A stretch of DNA of 51,168 nucleotides from Cloacibacillus sp. (GTDB lineage: Bacteria > Synergistota > Synergistia > Synergistales > Synergistaceae): NCBI RefSeq assembly GCF_020860125.1, contig NZ_JAJBUX010000102.1, positions 1-51,168 of the forward strand. Direction: 5' to 3'. Each line of letters opens with the position of its first letter. Position 1 is the stretch's first letter. The notes under the pieces were generated by a model. It was not told where the DNA came from. It saw nothing but the letters and a program-made list of their open reading frames with translations, and did not search any database. The translations under genes and the position numbers were made by a program. Below are positions 25,746 through 33,609 of this stretch, one piece after another.

Positions 25746-26039
25746 CTAACCTTTCGAAGTTTGCTCCGTCTTTTCGTAGAGCATTCCTAACCATTTCCGT
25801 TCTGCTATCTCGGCCGGTTCAGGCACGGGGTCGAAGCCCCCCTCGTGCCACGGGCCGCACTTCACCAGCCGGGCCATCGTAAGCCATAGGCCCGTAATGG
25901 GACCATACCGCCGCAGCGCCTCCGCCGCGTACTCGGAACAGGTAGGATAAAATCTGCACTTGCCGCCGCCCAAAAGCGGGGAAAGGACTGCCTGATAGGC
26001 CCTGATGCAGAATATCATACAATAAGAAACCAAGCGCAC
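25746..26039 (-). CDS. yidD: Membrane protein insertion efficiency factor YidD
   Basis: About 97 residues with the diagnostic YidD core: RAYQAVLSPLLGGGKCRFYPTCSEYAAEAL with the conserved Cys pair, and LVKCGPWHEGGFDPVP. It helps YidC-dependent insertion by an unknown mechanism. I place the start at a GTG (26039) just after the rnpA stop; an upstream CTG would extend it into rnpA and is less likely. Confidence 0.9.
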   Translation of the reverse strand: MRLVSYCMIFCIRAYQAVLSPLLGGGKCRFYPTCSEYAAEALRRYGPITGLWLTMARLVKCGPWHEGGFDPVPEPAEIAERKWLGMLYEKTEQTSKG

Positions 26040-26041
26040 GG

Positions 26042-26434
26042 TCAGTCGTCCCGGCAATCCACATTCCAATCAGCGCCGGGCCATTCCGCTTTCAGCAGCC
26101 CCCTGCGCTTCAGGGAAAGAGCCATATCCGCGTAAACCTCGTCGGCCTTCGCTCCAAGAGCGTTCTCCCGCAGAGAGGCGACAATCCACGTCCCATCTTT
26201 GATCCACGGCAGAAGCCTGCGGAACGACTCGCGCATCACGCGGCGTCCGCGCGTCCGTCTCACCGCGCCGGCGATCTTCTTGCCCACCGTAACGCCCGCG
26301 ATAGCGGGACCCTCCGCCTTCGTAAGAAACAACAACCGCACCAGTGCGCCTGTTTCACGACGTCCGGTGCGGAATACGAGATCAAATTGCCACCCGCTCT
26401 TTAGTCTTTTAGCAGATGAAAAACCGAAATCCAC
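26042..26434 (-). CDS. rnpA: Ribonuclease P protein component
   Basis: 130 residues from a GTG start placed 7 bases after the rpmH stop. Family features: FSSAKRLKSGWQFDLVFRTGRR at the N-terminus (substrate-binding face) and the basic AVRRTRGRRVMRESFRR helix, the counterpart of the RNRxKR(x)xRE motif. It binds the RNase P RNA for tRNA 5' maturation. A longer in-frame version back to 26521 would only read rpmH in the wrong frame, so it is rejected. Confidence 0.93.
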   Translation of the reverse strand: MDFGFSSAKRLKSGWQFDLVFRTGRRETGALVRLLFLTKAEGPAIAGVTVGKKIAGAVRRTRGRRVMRESFRRLLPWIKDGTWIVASLRENALGAKADEVYADMALSLKRRGLLKAEWPGADWNVDCRDD

Positions 26435-26441
26435 AGCTAAA

Positions 26442-26576
26442 TTAGACGGCGAGACGCGCTCTACCTTTACGGCGACGATTTCTAAGAATACGGCGTCCGC
26501 TGGGGGATGCAGAGCGTTCAAGGAAGCCCATTGAGCGCTTGCGTCTTATATTGTGCGGCTGAAATGTTCGTTTCAC
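26442..26576 (-). CDS. rpmH: 50S ribosomal protein L34
   Basis: A 44-residue gene starting with GTG, with an AGGAGG site 8 bases upstream. The protein begins MKRTFQPHNIRRKRSMGF and ends GRRILRNRRRKGRARLAV, matching L34 in length, N-terminal signature and Arg/Lys-rich tail. An Asn-Ile pair (HNI) replaces the more common Ser-Lys/Arg, and SASPSGRR replaces the usual MxTxxGR part. It heads the rpmH-rnpA-yidD-yidC-jag unit. Confidence 0.93.
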   Translation of the reverse strand: MKRTFQPHNIRRKRSMGFLERSASPSGRRILRNRRRKGRARLAV

Positions 26577-26726
26577 AGACTACACCTCCTGCGTTTTGTC
26601 ATCATTATCAAACTATCAAAAATTCTTTGCAGAATAATTGGCCCATAAACAACCTGATAAATATAACATAGACTTGCCCCCGCGGCAAGAAAAGAATAAT
26701 CTTTTTGGCGATTTTTTTTTGAACTA

Positions 26727-26756
26727 TTGCGCAACGGCCCACTTTTGTGCTAAGAT
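26727..26756 (+). promoter_or_regulatory. Likely promoter of rpsT
   Basis: TTGCGC (26727-26732), 18-bp spacer and TAAGAT (26751-26756), about 30 bases upstream of the TTG start codon. Confidence 0.5.
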
Positions 26757-26787
26757 ATTCGTTGTCTTTGTGAAGGAGGTGACGGCA

Positions 26788-27054
26788 TTGCCAAACAAGA
26801 AATCAGCAAAAAAACGAGTCCTGGTCACTGAGAGAAACCGCATCTACAACCGCTTTTGGAAGACCCGCTGCAAGAACGCGGTGAAGAAGCTCCTGGAGGC
26901 GGTAGCGAGCAAGGATCTTGATCTTGCGACAAAGAGGCTGAACGAGGCTCAGGGCGTACTGGATAAGGCGGTAGTTAAGGGCGTCGTCCACCGTAATACA
27001 GCGGCCCGCCGCAAGTTGAACATGGCTGCAAAAGTCAAGGCTCTCTCTGCCTAG
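26788..27054 (+). CDS. rpsT: 30S ribosomal protein S20
   Basis: 88 residues. The protein begins LPNKKSAKKRVLVTERNR and continues with three helices rich in Lys/Arg and Ala, the S20 pattern (usual length 85-90). The start is a TTG, decided by the strong GGAGGTG site 7 bases upstream; a longer upstream frame has no ribosome-binding site. A TTG start is also used for S20 in E. coli, where it takes part in autoregulation. The neighbouring holA and leuS on the other strand are common companions. Confidence 0.93.
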   Translation: MPNKKSAKKRVLVTERNRIYNRFWKTRCKNAVKKLLEAVASKDLDLATKRLNEAQGVLDKAVVKGVVHRNTAARRKLNMAAKVKALSA

Positions 27055-27082
27055 GCTAATATCTATATTTTATTAGAAAAAT

Positions 27083-27120
27083 AACAGCGGAATCCCACAT
27101 GGGAGGCTCCGCTGTTTTTA
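27083..27120. terminator. Intrinsic terminator after rpsT
   Basis: The stem AACAGCGGA (27083-27091) pairs with TCCGCTGTT (27108-27116), with further inner pairing (TCCC/GGGA), followed by a T-rich tract. It separates convergent rpsT and holA and may act in both directions. Confidence 0.85.
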
Positions 27121-27180
27121 TTTTATAAATTTATTTTATCAATGTCCGGTCGGATACGTCGTTAGAATATAGATCATATT

Positions 27181-28122
27181 TCAGCGGCGCGTATGGCCCG
27201 CGGAACCCATGAGCCCTATTATCGCCGTCTCCAGCCCCTGCCAGCCGGAACCGATCCCGCTTCTTTCCTCTATATTCATCCTGATAAGCGCGGCGATAAA
27301 ATCCGTGACCGCCCCGTGACCATATCTCTGGTCGGCCTGCTTCGCCATGCGCCAAGCGTAATCCTTCGCGCCAAGCGCCTTGGCAAAGGCGGTGGCGTCC
27401 TTACCGAGCCCCGAATACCAGGCAAGACGCATGCGGTTGTGGATCGGCGTCAGCGTCGGGATCAAGTCTCCTGTGCGCGCCATCGCGTGCAGGCTCTTCA
27501 GCACCCCTGCGTAATCCCCGGTACAGAGGCCGTCAAGCAGGCGCAGGAGGTTTCGGCTTCCGTCGTCAAGACAGAGCTCCTCCACATCACAGGCGGTGAC
27601 GGGGGAATTTTTTTTCAGGAACCCAAGGCTCTTCAGCTGGGCGCGGATCTCCTCCGGGTCCTCCAGCAGCTCGACGATCATCGCCGCGCCCTGCGGCGCG
27701 AGGTCCACGCCAAGCTCCTTAGCGAGATTCGCCACCCATATCTGACGCTCGCGCGGCCAGCGCGGAAACTCCGCGGCTTTGAGCAGGCGGCACTTCGCAA
27801 GGACATCTTTTGGTATAAACTTGGCGGGCTGAGATTTTATCTCGCTCTCATAGACCAGAACTAGCGTCACCGAGGAATCGGCGTCTATCATAGAGGAAAG
27901 TTTTTCGGGAAATGGGCCGAAAAGCGGCGCTGACTCCACGATGATGAAGCGGCTCTCGTCAAAAAGGCCGCCGGTCATGTTGTCGGAGAGGAGGGAGCTC
28001 CACTCCCCTCCCTCCTGTTTCCCGGCGGCCACATATCCTTTTTTTTCAAGCTCGGCGGCGGTCTCCTCGAGAAGGCGCCTTTGAGCTGTCCCCGAGGCGG
28101 CGATCAGGAGGAGAGCCGGCAT
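27181..28122 (-). CDS. holA: DNA polymerase III subunit delta
   Basis: 313 residues with a HolA layout: an AAA+-like N-terminal domain without an intact Walker A (LLLIAASGTAQRRLLEETA), the SSMIDADSSVTLVLVYE strand region, a lid domain and the C-terminal collar domain (LHAMARTGDLIPTLTPIHNRMRLAWYSG). Delta opens the sliding clamp during loading. Position supports the call: holA beside rpsT and directly after leuS. The start ATG overlaps the leuS stop by one base, so the two are coupled. Confidence 0.85.
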   Translation of the reverse strand: MPALLLIAASGTAQRRLLEETAAELEKKGYVAAGKQEGGEWSSLLSDNMTGGLFDESRFIIVESAPLFGPFPEKLSSMIDADSSVTLVLVYESEIKSQPAKFIPKDVLAKCRLLKAAEFPRWPRERQIWVANLAKELGVDLAPQGAAMIVELLEDPEEIRAQLKSLGFLKKNSPVTACDVEELCLDDGSRNLLRLLDGLCTGDYAGVLKSLHAMARTGDLIPTLTPIHNRMRLAWYSGLGKDATAFAKALGAKDYAWRMAKQADQRYGHGAVTDFIAALIRMNIEERSGIGSGWQGLETAIIGLMGSAGHTRR

Positions 28123-30620
28123 CAGCCCTTCACCACTATATTTACAAGCTTGCCGGGAACGGCGATCGTCTTGACGATCTCCTTGCCCTCCAAACGCTTC
28201 TTGGTCTCTTCACGGGACATCACCTCGGCGAGCAGGTCCTCCTTTGAAAGCCCCGCGGAAACGGTAAACTGCTCGCGCACCTTGCCGTTTATCTGAAGCA
28301 CGACGGTGGCGCTGTCCTCGACAAGCGCGCCCTTATCCACCTCGAACCACCGGTGGACGGAGAGGAAATCCTCGTTGCCGAGCTGATGCCAGAGCTCCTC
28401 CGTGATATGCGGCGCAAAGGGAGAGAGGCAGCAAAGCAGCGTCTCGACGCCCTCGCGTTTGATGCTCCAGCCCTTCGCGTCCTCCGGCGCGAAGGAGATG
28501 AGGGCGTTCGTCAGCTCCATCAGACGGGCGACGGCGGTGTTGAACTGCCGCTCTTCGCGGATATCCTTCGTGACCCGGTCAAGTGTGCTGTGGATGATGC
28601 GCTTCATATCGCGCTCCGCCGGCAGCGTCAGGGAATCCATCGCCGCGCGTTCAGCGGAGGCGGTCCTCAGACCGTCGAGATTCTGCTCGACAAGACGCCA
28701 GACACGTCCGAGGAAGCGGTTCGCCCCCTCCACGCCGCGCTCGGACCAGTCGAGGTCCTTTTCAGGCGGCGCGGCAAAGAGGATAAAGAGGCGCGCCGTA
28801 TCCGCGCCAAATTTCTTGATTATCTCGTCGGGGTCGACGACGTTGCCGATCGACTTTGACATCTTGGCTCCGTCCTTGATGACCATGCCCTGCGTCAGCA
28901 GACGCTTGAACGGCTCGCGCATATCGGCGGGCAGAAGGCCGAGGTCGGAGAGCACCTTAGTAAAGAAGCGCGCGTAAATAAGGTGCAGACAGGCGTGCTC
29001 GATGCCGCCGATATACTGGTCAACAGTCATCCAGTAGGCCGCCGCCTCCTTGTCGAATGGCATATCCGTGCTCCAGGGGGAGGTGTAACGGTCAAAATAC
29101 CATGAAGAACAGAAGAATGTATCTATCGTATCCGTTTCACGGCGCGCCGGACCGCCGCAGACAGGGCAGGTCGTATTGTACCAGTCGGGGCGCTGCGCAA
29201 GCGGATTGCCGCCGTTCGCGGGCATCTCGATGTCAAGCGGCAGCTCGACGGGAAGCTGCTCTTCCGGCACGGGGACGATGCCGCAGTGGTCGCAGTAGAC
29301 CATCGGGATCGGCGTTCCCCAATAACGCTGGCGCGAAATGAGCCAGTCGCGGAGCCGGAACTGCACCTCTTTTTTGCCCTTGCCGTGTTCCTCGAACCAC
29401 TCGGCGGCCCTGGCGATCGCCTCTTCCGTGGGCAGGCCGTCGAGGAAACCGGAGTTGCAGGCTACGCCGTCGGCGGCCACCGCCGCGGGCATTGTCGCTC
29501 CGTCGGGAGCCGGTTCGTCGACAGGGCGGACGACGGTGATGACTGGGATATTATATTTGCGCGCGAAATCGAAGTCGCGCTGGTCGTGCGCGGGAACGCC
29601 CATGATCGCCCCAGTACCGTAATCGGTGAGGATATAGTCGGCGATCCAAATCGGCGACTTCTCCCCCGTGACGGGGTTGACGGCGAAAAAGCCGGTATCC
29701 ATACCCTCTTTATCGGTGCCGACGGCGGTACGCTCGATTGTGCTGCGCGAGGCCATCCGCTTGGCGAAGGCGCGCATCTCCGCGGCCTTTTCGCCGCCCG
29801 CCATCTCCGCGAACTTCTCCACATAGGGATGTTCCGCGGCCATCGCGACGAAGGTGACGCCAAAGATCGTGTCAATGCGCGTCGTAAAGGCCTCAAGCTT
29901 GAGATCAGTATCGGCGATATCCATCTCGAAGTGAACGCCCTCGGAGCGGCCTATCCAGTTGCGCTGCATCGTGACGACGCGCTCCGGCCAGCCCTTGAGG
30001 TCGTCGAGGCAGTCAACCAGCTCCTGCGCGTAGTCCGTGATACGGATGAACCACTGGTCGAGGTCGCGCTTCGTGACCGGAGTGCCGCAGCGCCAGCAGA
30101 CGCCGTCGTCGACGACCTGCTCGTTGGCGAGCACCGTCTGGCACTTGTCGCACCAGTTGACGGGCGCATGCTTACGGTATACGAGCCCTTTCTTGTAGAA
30201 CTGCAGGAAGAGCCACTGGTTCCATCTATAATAGTTAACGTTGCAGGTCTCAACGCGGCGGCGCCAGTCGTAGCTATAGCCCGCGTGCTTGAGCTGCTGC
30301 GTCATATGCTCGATATTGCTCCAGGTCCAGTCGGAGGGAGCCGTCTTATTCTTGATAGCCGCGTTCTCCGCCGGCATGCCGAAGGCGTCGAAGCCCATCG
30401 GATAGAGGACGTTTAGCCCCTGCATACGCAGGAACCTTGCCAGCAAATCGCCGATCGAATAATTGCGCAGGTGCCCCATGTGAAGCGCCCCGCTCGGATA
30501 GGGGAACATTTCAAGGCAATAAAACTTCTCTTTGCTGTGGTCGACCTCTACCTCAAAAATCTTCGAGTCGGCCCACGCTTTCTGCCATTTCGGTTCAATG
30601 GCGGAAAAATCATACGGCAT
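28122..30620 (-). CDS. leuS: Leucine--tRNA ligase
   Basis: 832 residues, a class I synthetase. HIGH motif as HMGHL (about residues 46-50, in FPYPSGALHMGHLRNYSIGD), zinc ribbon CDKC/CWRC around 150-175, a CP1 editing domain (about 220-420) with TRIDTIFGVTFVA (the conserved T-rich editing site), a second CxxC (CPVCGG), KMSKS (KMSKSIGNVVDP, about 590-600), and the C-terminal anticodon-binding and LeuS-specific domains. It charges tRNA-Leu. GAGGGAGAG precedes the ATG. A structured non-coding element lies upstream (30705-30912). Confidence 0.97.
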   Translation of the reverse strand: MPYDFSAIEPKWQKAWADSKIFEVEVDHSKEKFYCLEMFPYPSGALHMGHLRNYSIGDLLARFLRMQGLNVLYPMGFDAFGMPAENAAIKNKTAPSDWTWSNIEHMTQQLKHAGYSYDWRRRVETCNVNYYRWNQWLFLQFYKKGLVYRKHAPVNWCDKCQTVLANEQVVDDGVCWRCGTPVTKRDLDQWFIRITDYAQELVDCLDDLKGWPERVVTMQRNWIGRSEGVHFEMDIADTDLKLEAFTTRIDTIFGVTFVAMAAEHPYVEKFAEMAGGEKAAEMRAFAKRMASRSTIERTAVGTDKEGMDTGFFAVNPVTGEKSPIWIADYILTDYGTGAIMGVPAHDQRDFDFARKYNIPVITVVRPVDEPAPDGATMPAAVAADGVACNSGFLDGLPTEEAIARAAEWFEEHGKGKKEVQFRLRDWLISRQRYWGTPIPMVYCDHCGIVPVPEEQLPVELPLDIEMPANGGNPLAQRPDWYNTTCPVCGGPARRETDTIDTFFCSSWYFDRYTSPWSTDMPFDKEAAAYWMTVDQYIGGIEHACLHLIYARFFTKVLSDLGLLPADMREPFKRLLTQGMVIKDGAKMSKSIGNVVDPDEIIKKFGADTARLFILFAAPPEKDLDWSERGVEGANRFLGRVWRLVEQNLDGLRTASAERAAMDSLTLPAERDMKRIIHSTLDRVTKDIREERQFNTAVARLMELTNALISFAPEDAKGWSIKREGVETLLCCLSPFAPHITEELWHQLGNEDFLSVHRWFEVDKGALVEDSATVVLQINGKVREQFTVSAGLSKEDLLAEVMSREETKKRLEGKEIVKTIAVPGKLVNIVVKG

Positions 30621-30704
30621 CTATATCTCTCCCTCTTAGATGAAGAATTTTCATTTATACATCATGGTATTATATACACTCGGTTATGAGAGGTCAAACA
30701 TGGT

Positions 30705-30912
30705 AAATCGGCGTTTATAAGCACGATTTGCGTTATAACTTTGGGCTCTGGTATCCTGCTGCAGGCGCACCCGCATGCTGCGGCAATATGGATAATTTGA
30801 AAATGTCCCCGCCCTGTGGCGGGGACATTGCCTTGCAATCGCCGTATGAAAATACGGCTCCGGTTCCAGAGCCCAAAGTTATTTAGCAACTCGCACTTCT
30901 AAACGCCGATTC
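30705..30912. repeat. Structured ~208-bp element with 49-bp terminal inverted repeats
   Basis: The ends (30705-30753 and 30864-30912) are inverted copies matching at about 40 of 49 positions, including a perfect 17-bp block ATAACTTTGGGCTCTGG. Inside are two perfect hairpins: 30802-30813 with 30818-30829 (AATGTCCCCGCC, 4-nt loop) and 30841-30847 with 30852-30858 (GCCGTAT, loop GAAA). The loop GAAA is a GNRA tetraloop. It codes for no plausible protein. It lies between leuS and the CdaR-type regulator, in the leuS upstream region. It may be a MITE-like element, a structured RNA or a leader; I cannot choose. The rest of the 30621-30944 gap shows nothing further. Confidence 0.75.
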
Positions 30913-30944
30913 CCTTCGGACAGAATAAAGAGATAAATAGCGAT

Positions 30945-32147
30945 TTACACTTTCTTCTCCCCGCTGCTGATGTTCTTCAGCACAAAGGCGGCCCACAGCT
31001 CAAAGGCGTCTTTGAAGTTCCAGGGGTCTTTGCCGGTGAGGGCGCGGATTTTTTTGAGGCGGTACTGAAGGCTGTTTCTGTGCATCGCGAGGCGCTCGGC
31101 CACTTCGCCGCTCGCGAAGGGGGATTCGCACCAGCCGAGGAAGGTGTCGCGCATCTCCTCGTAGTCGTTGCGTCCCTCGAGCCCCGCGAGGGTGCGGTCG
31201 GCGAATTCTTCACGTTTACCCACCGGGAGCAGGTCGAGCAGCGCCTCGCTGATGAGGCTGCGCGCGGAAATGACGCCGGAAAGTTTGAGCTGGCCCGCGA
31301 GGCGCATCGCGTCGCGCGCGGAGCGCAGGGAGATGGCGAGTCCGTTCAAATCGTTTGCGGGAAAGCCTACGGCGATGTCGGCGGTGATGCCTTTGTCTTC
31401 CAGGTTCTCTATAAAGCCGTGGGCGATGCCCTCGATGTTCTGTGTGATGTCGTCGTTGGTTCCCGGGCGATTCGGCGTGACGAAGATCGTGACGCGCCGG
31501 TTCCGCTGAGGGCAGATGACATTACGCGGATGGGAGAAGGCGGAGCGCAGCTCGCGCACCATAATCTGATAGGCGTTTTCGCTCGACTCGTCTTTCCATT
31601 TTTTCATCTCGACGACGACGGAGGCTTTGCAGCGCGTGAGGGTAACGCCAAGCTCTTTGCCCTGAAGGGTGATGAGTTCGCCCATACCCTGCGAGGCGTC
31701 GTAGGAGGCGACGTTTTCAACAAGGTTGCGCAGCGCGAGCTCGCGCATAAGGTTTGATTCGAGGAAGGCCTGTTCGCGCAGCATGATCTCCGCCTGTTTC
31801 TGCACGAGAAGCCCAAAACGCTTGACCTCATCGGGCATGCCGGTTATCGAGATGGAGCCGATGACTTTGTCGAAGAATTGTATAGGCAGAGTGTAGCTTG
31901 GGTAGACGCCGGGCATTTTTTTCGCCTCGTCGCTGTAGGTGACGCATGGTTTGTTCTCCTGCATCACCTTCATGGAGGGTTCGTGGAAGGTCCCAACCCT
32001 TTTCTTTACATTACAGCCGATAATGATGCCGTTTTCATCGGTAACGAGAACGCCGCGTCCGATAACCTCGCTTGTACTCTCTGCGATATTCTGCGCCATT
32101 TTCTTAAACATCGAGAAACTACTCCCGGATTTTTTATTCAAGAGCAT
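30945..32147 (-). CDS. CdaR/PucR-type transcriptional regulator
   Basis: 400 residues: N-terminal sugar-diacid-recognition-like (PAS-like) sensor (TSEVIGRGVLVTDENGIIIG to about residue 135), a central GGDEF-related segment (about 170-290) and a C-terminal PucR-type helix-turn-helix (AERLAMHRNSLQYRLKKIRALTG, about 355-385 in two stretches). These regulators respond to small organic acids and activate catabolic operons. It is divergent from grdE, so control of the glycine reductase genes is a reasonable inference. The start is uncertain: the ATG at 32147 has no ribosome-binding site, while one at 32111 has GGGAG 10 bases upstream. Either leaves the sensor domain intact. Confidence 0.85.
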   Translation of the reverse strand: MLLNKKSGSSFSMFKKMAQNIAESTSEVIGRGVLVTDENGIIIGCNVKKRVGTFHEPSMKVMQENKPCVTYSDEAKKMPGVYPSYTLPIQFFDKVIGSISITGMPDEVKRFGLLVQKQAEIMLREQAFLESNLMRELALRNLVENVASYDASQGMGELITLQGKELGVTLTRCKASVVVEMKKWKDESSENAYQIMVRELRSAFSHPRNVICPQRNRRVTIFVTPNRPGTNDDITQNIEGIAHGFIENLEDKGITADIAVGFPANDLNGLAISLRSARDAMRLAGQLKLSGVISARSLISEALLDLLPVGKREEFADRTLAGLEGRNDYEEMRDTFLGWCESPFASGEVAERLAMHRNSLQYRLKKIRALTGKDPWNFKDAFELWAAFVLKNISSGEKKV

Positions 32148-32306
32148 AGTTCATTTTTTATTATATATCATTTTTATGTTCTTAGGAATAATGTATTTTG
32201 CCCCGCATATAGTTAGAATGTGAATAGGGAGACAAAGTGGCTGAAGCACCTAATCTTCCAAAAAGAATTTAATGTTTGTTTTATCAATAAAAAGGAGGAA
32301 TGCAAA

Positions 32307-33596
32307 ATGCGTTTGGAGTTGCATAAGGTCCACATCAAGGGACTTGATTTTGCAGAGAAAACCCACGTAAAGAACGGCGTGCTCTATGTCAACAAAGAAG
32401 AAGCCGAGGCCCTCGTCGCCGAGGACAGGAACTTCTCGAAGGTGAGCATAGACTTTGCCCGCCCCGGTGAGAAGATGCGCATCATTCCGGTCAAGGATGC
32501 GGTCGAACCCCGCGTTAAGATCGGCAAGGGCAATTATTTCCCAGGCTTCATGGCTCCCATGGAGAAGGCGGGAAACGGAGAGACCCTCGTCCTTGACGGC
32601 ACCGCGGTAGTCACCTGCGGCCCGATCGTCGCCTTCCAGGAGGGCTTCATCGACATGAGCGGCCCCGCAGCCCCCTATTCACCCTTCTCAGAAACATATA
32701 ACATCGTCCTCTCGGTAGAGCCCGTAGAGAATCTTGAGAAGCACCTTTACGAAACTTCGCTCCGCGAAGCCGGACTTAAGCTCGCCGTCTACCTCGCCCG
32801 CTGCGCGGAAGAGAACGGCGCGAAGGCCGACGAGGTCGCGGTATTTGAAAAGGGCGACACCTTTGAGGAGAGCCAGAAGTATCCCGATCTCCCGAAGGTC
32901 ATCTATGTCTGCATGAACATCACGCAGGGACTGCTGCACGACACCTATCTCTATGCTGCAGACCTCCGTCCCTCGCTTCCGACGCTCATCCACCCGAACG
33001 AAGTCCTCGACGGCGCGATGGTCTCAGGAAACTGCGTCTCGGCCTGCGACAAGAACACCACCTGGCATCACTGCCACAACCCCATAGTCCAGGCGCTGTA
33101 TGCCCGCCACGGCAAAGAGATCAACTTCCTCGGCATGGTTCCCACGCAGGAGAGCACGGTGCTCGCCGGTAAGATCCGCGCCTCGCAGATGAACCTCTCG
33201 ATCGCGCAGCAGCTCGGCGCCGACGGCGTCATCGTCTCGGAAGAGGGCTACGGCAACCCCGATACGGACCTCTGCCTCAACGCGAAGAATTTTGAGAACG
33301 CCGGCATCAAGGCGGTCCTCGTATCCGACGAATCGGCCGGTACGGACGGCGCGAGCCAGAGCCTTGCCGACGCCACGCCGGAGCTCACGGGCTTCATCTC
33401 CACGGGCAACGTCAACGAGATGATCGAAGTTTCCGCCATGGACAAGGTCATCGGCTACCCCGAATCGATCGCGGTCCTTTCCGGCGGCGCGGAGGAAAGC
33501 CTGCGTCCCGACGGCTCAATGTACGTAGAGCTTCAGTCCATCATCGCTTCCACAGCTGAAATCGGCTTCAACAAGCTCGGCTGCGAATGGGTATAG
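32307..33596 (+). CDS. grdE: Glycine reductase component B, proprotein GrdE
   Basis: 429 residues, the usual GrdE length. GrdE is made as a proprotein cleaved before a conserved cysteine, which becomes a pyruvoyl group that forms a Schiff base with glycine. That site is visible as MVSGNCVSACDKNTTWHHC, with Cys243 as the processing residue. With GrdB it makes the substrate-binding component B, giving a carboxymethyl-selenoether on GrdA in the reductive branch of Stickland fermentation. The ATG is set by AAAGGAGG 8 bases upstream; an earlier frame from 32220 lacks a site. grdB follows after 13 bases. Confidence 0.95.
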   Translation: MRLELHKVHIKGLDFAEKTHVKNGVLYVNKEEAEALVAEDRNFSKVSIDFARPGEKMRIIPVKDAVEPRVKIGKGNYFPGFMAPMEKAGNGETLVLDGTAVVTCGPIVAFQEGFIDMSGPAAPYSPFSETYNIVLSVEPVENLEKHLYETSLREAGLKLAVYLARCAEENGAKADEVAVFEKGDTFEESQKYPDLPKVIYVCMNITQGLLHDTYLYAADLRPSLPTLIHPNEVLDGAMVSGNCVSACDKNTTWHHCHNPIVQALYARHGKEINFLGMVPTQESTVLAGKIRASQMNLSIAQQLGADGVIVSEEGYGNPDTDLCLNAKNFENAGIKAVLVSDESAGTDGASQSLADATPELTGFISTGNVNEMIEVSAMDKVIGYPESIAVLSGGAEESLRPDGSMYVELQSIIASTAEIGFNKLGCEWV

Positions 33597-33609
33597 GGAG
33601 GTAATCACA

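Noticed and set aside
26577..26787. Possible replication origin next to rpmH
   Set aside because: The region is AT-rich, but I find no cluster of DnaA boxes and dnaA is absent.
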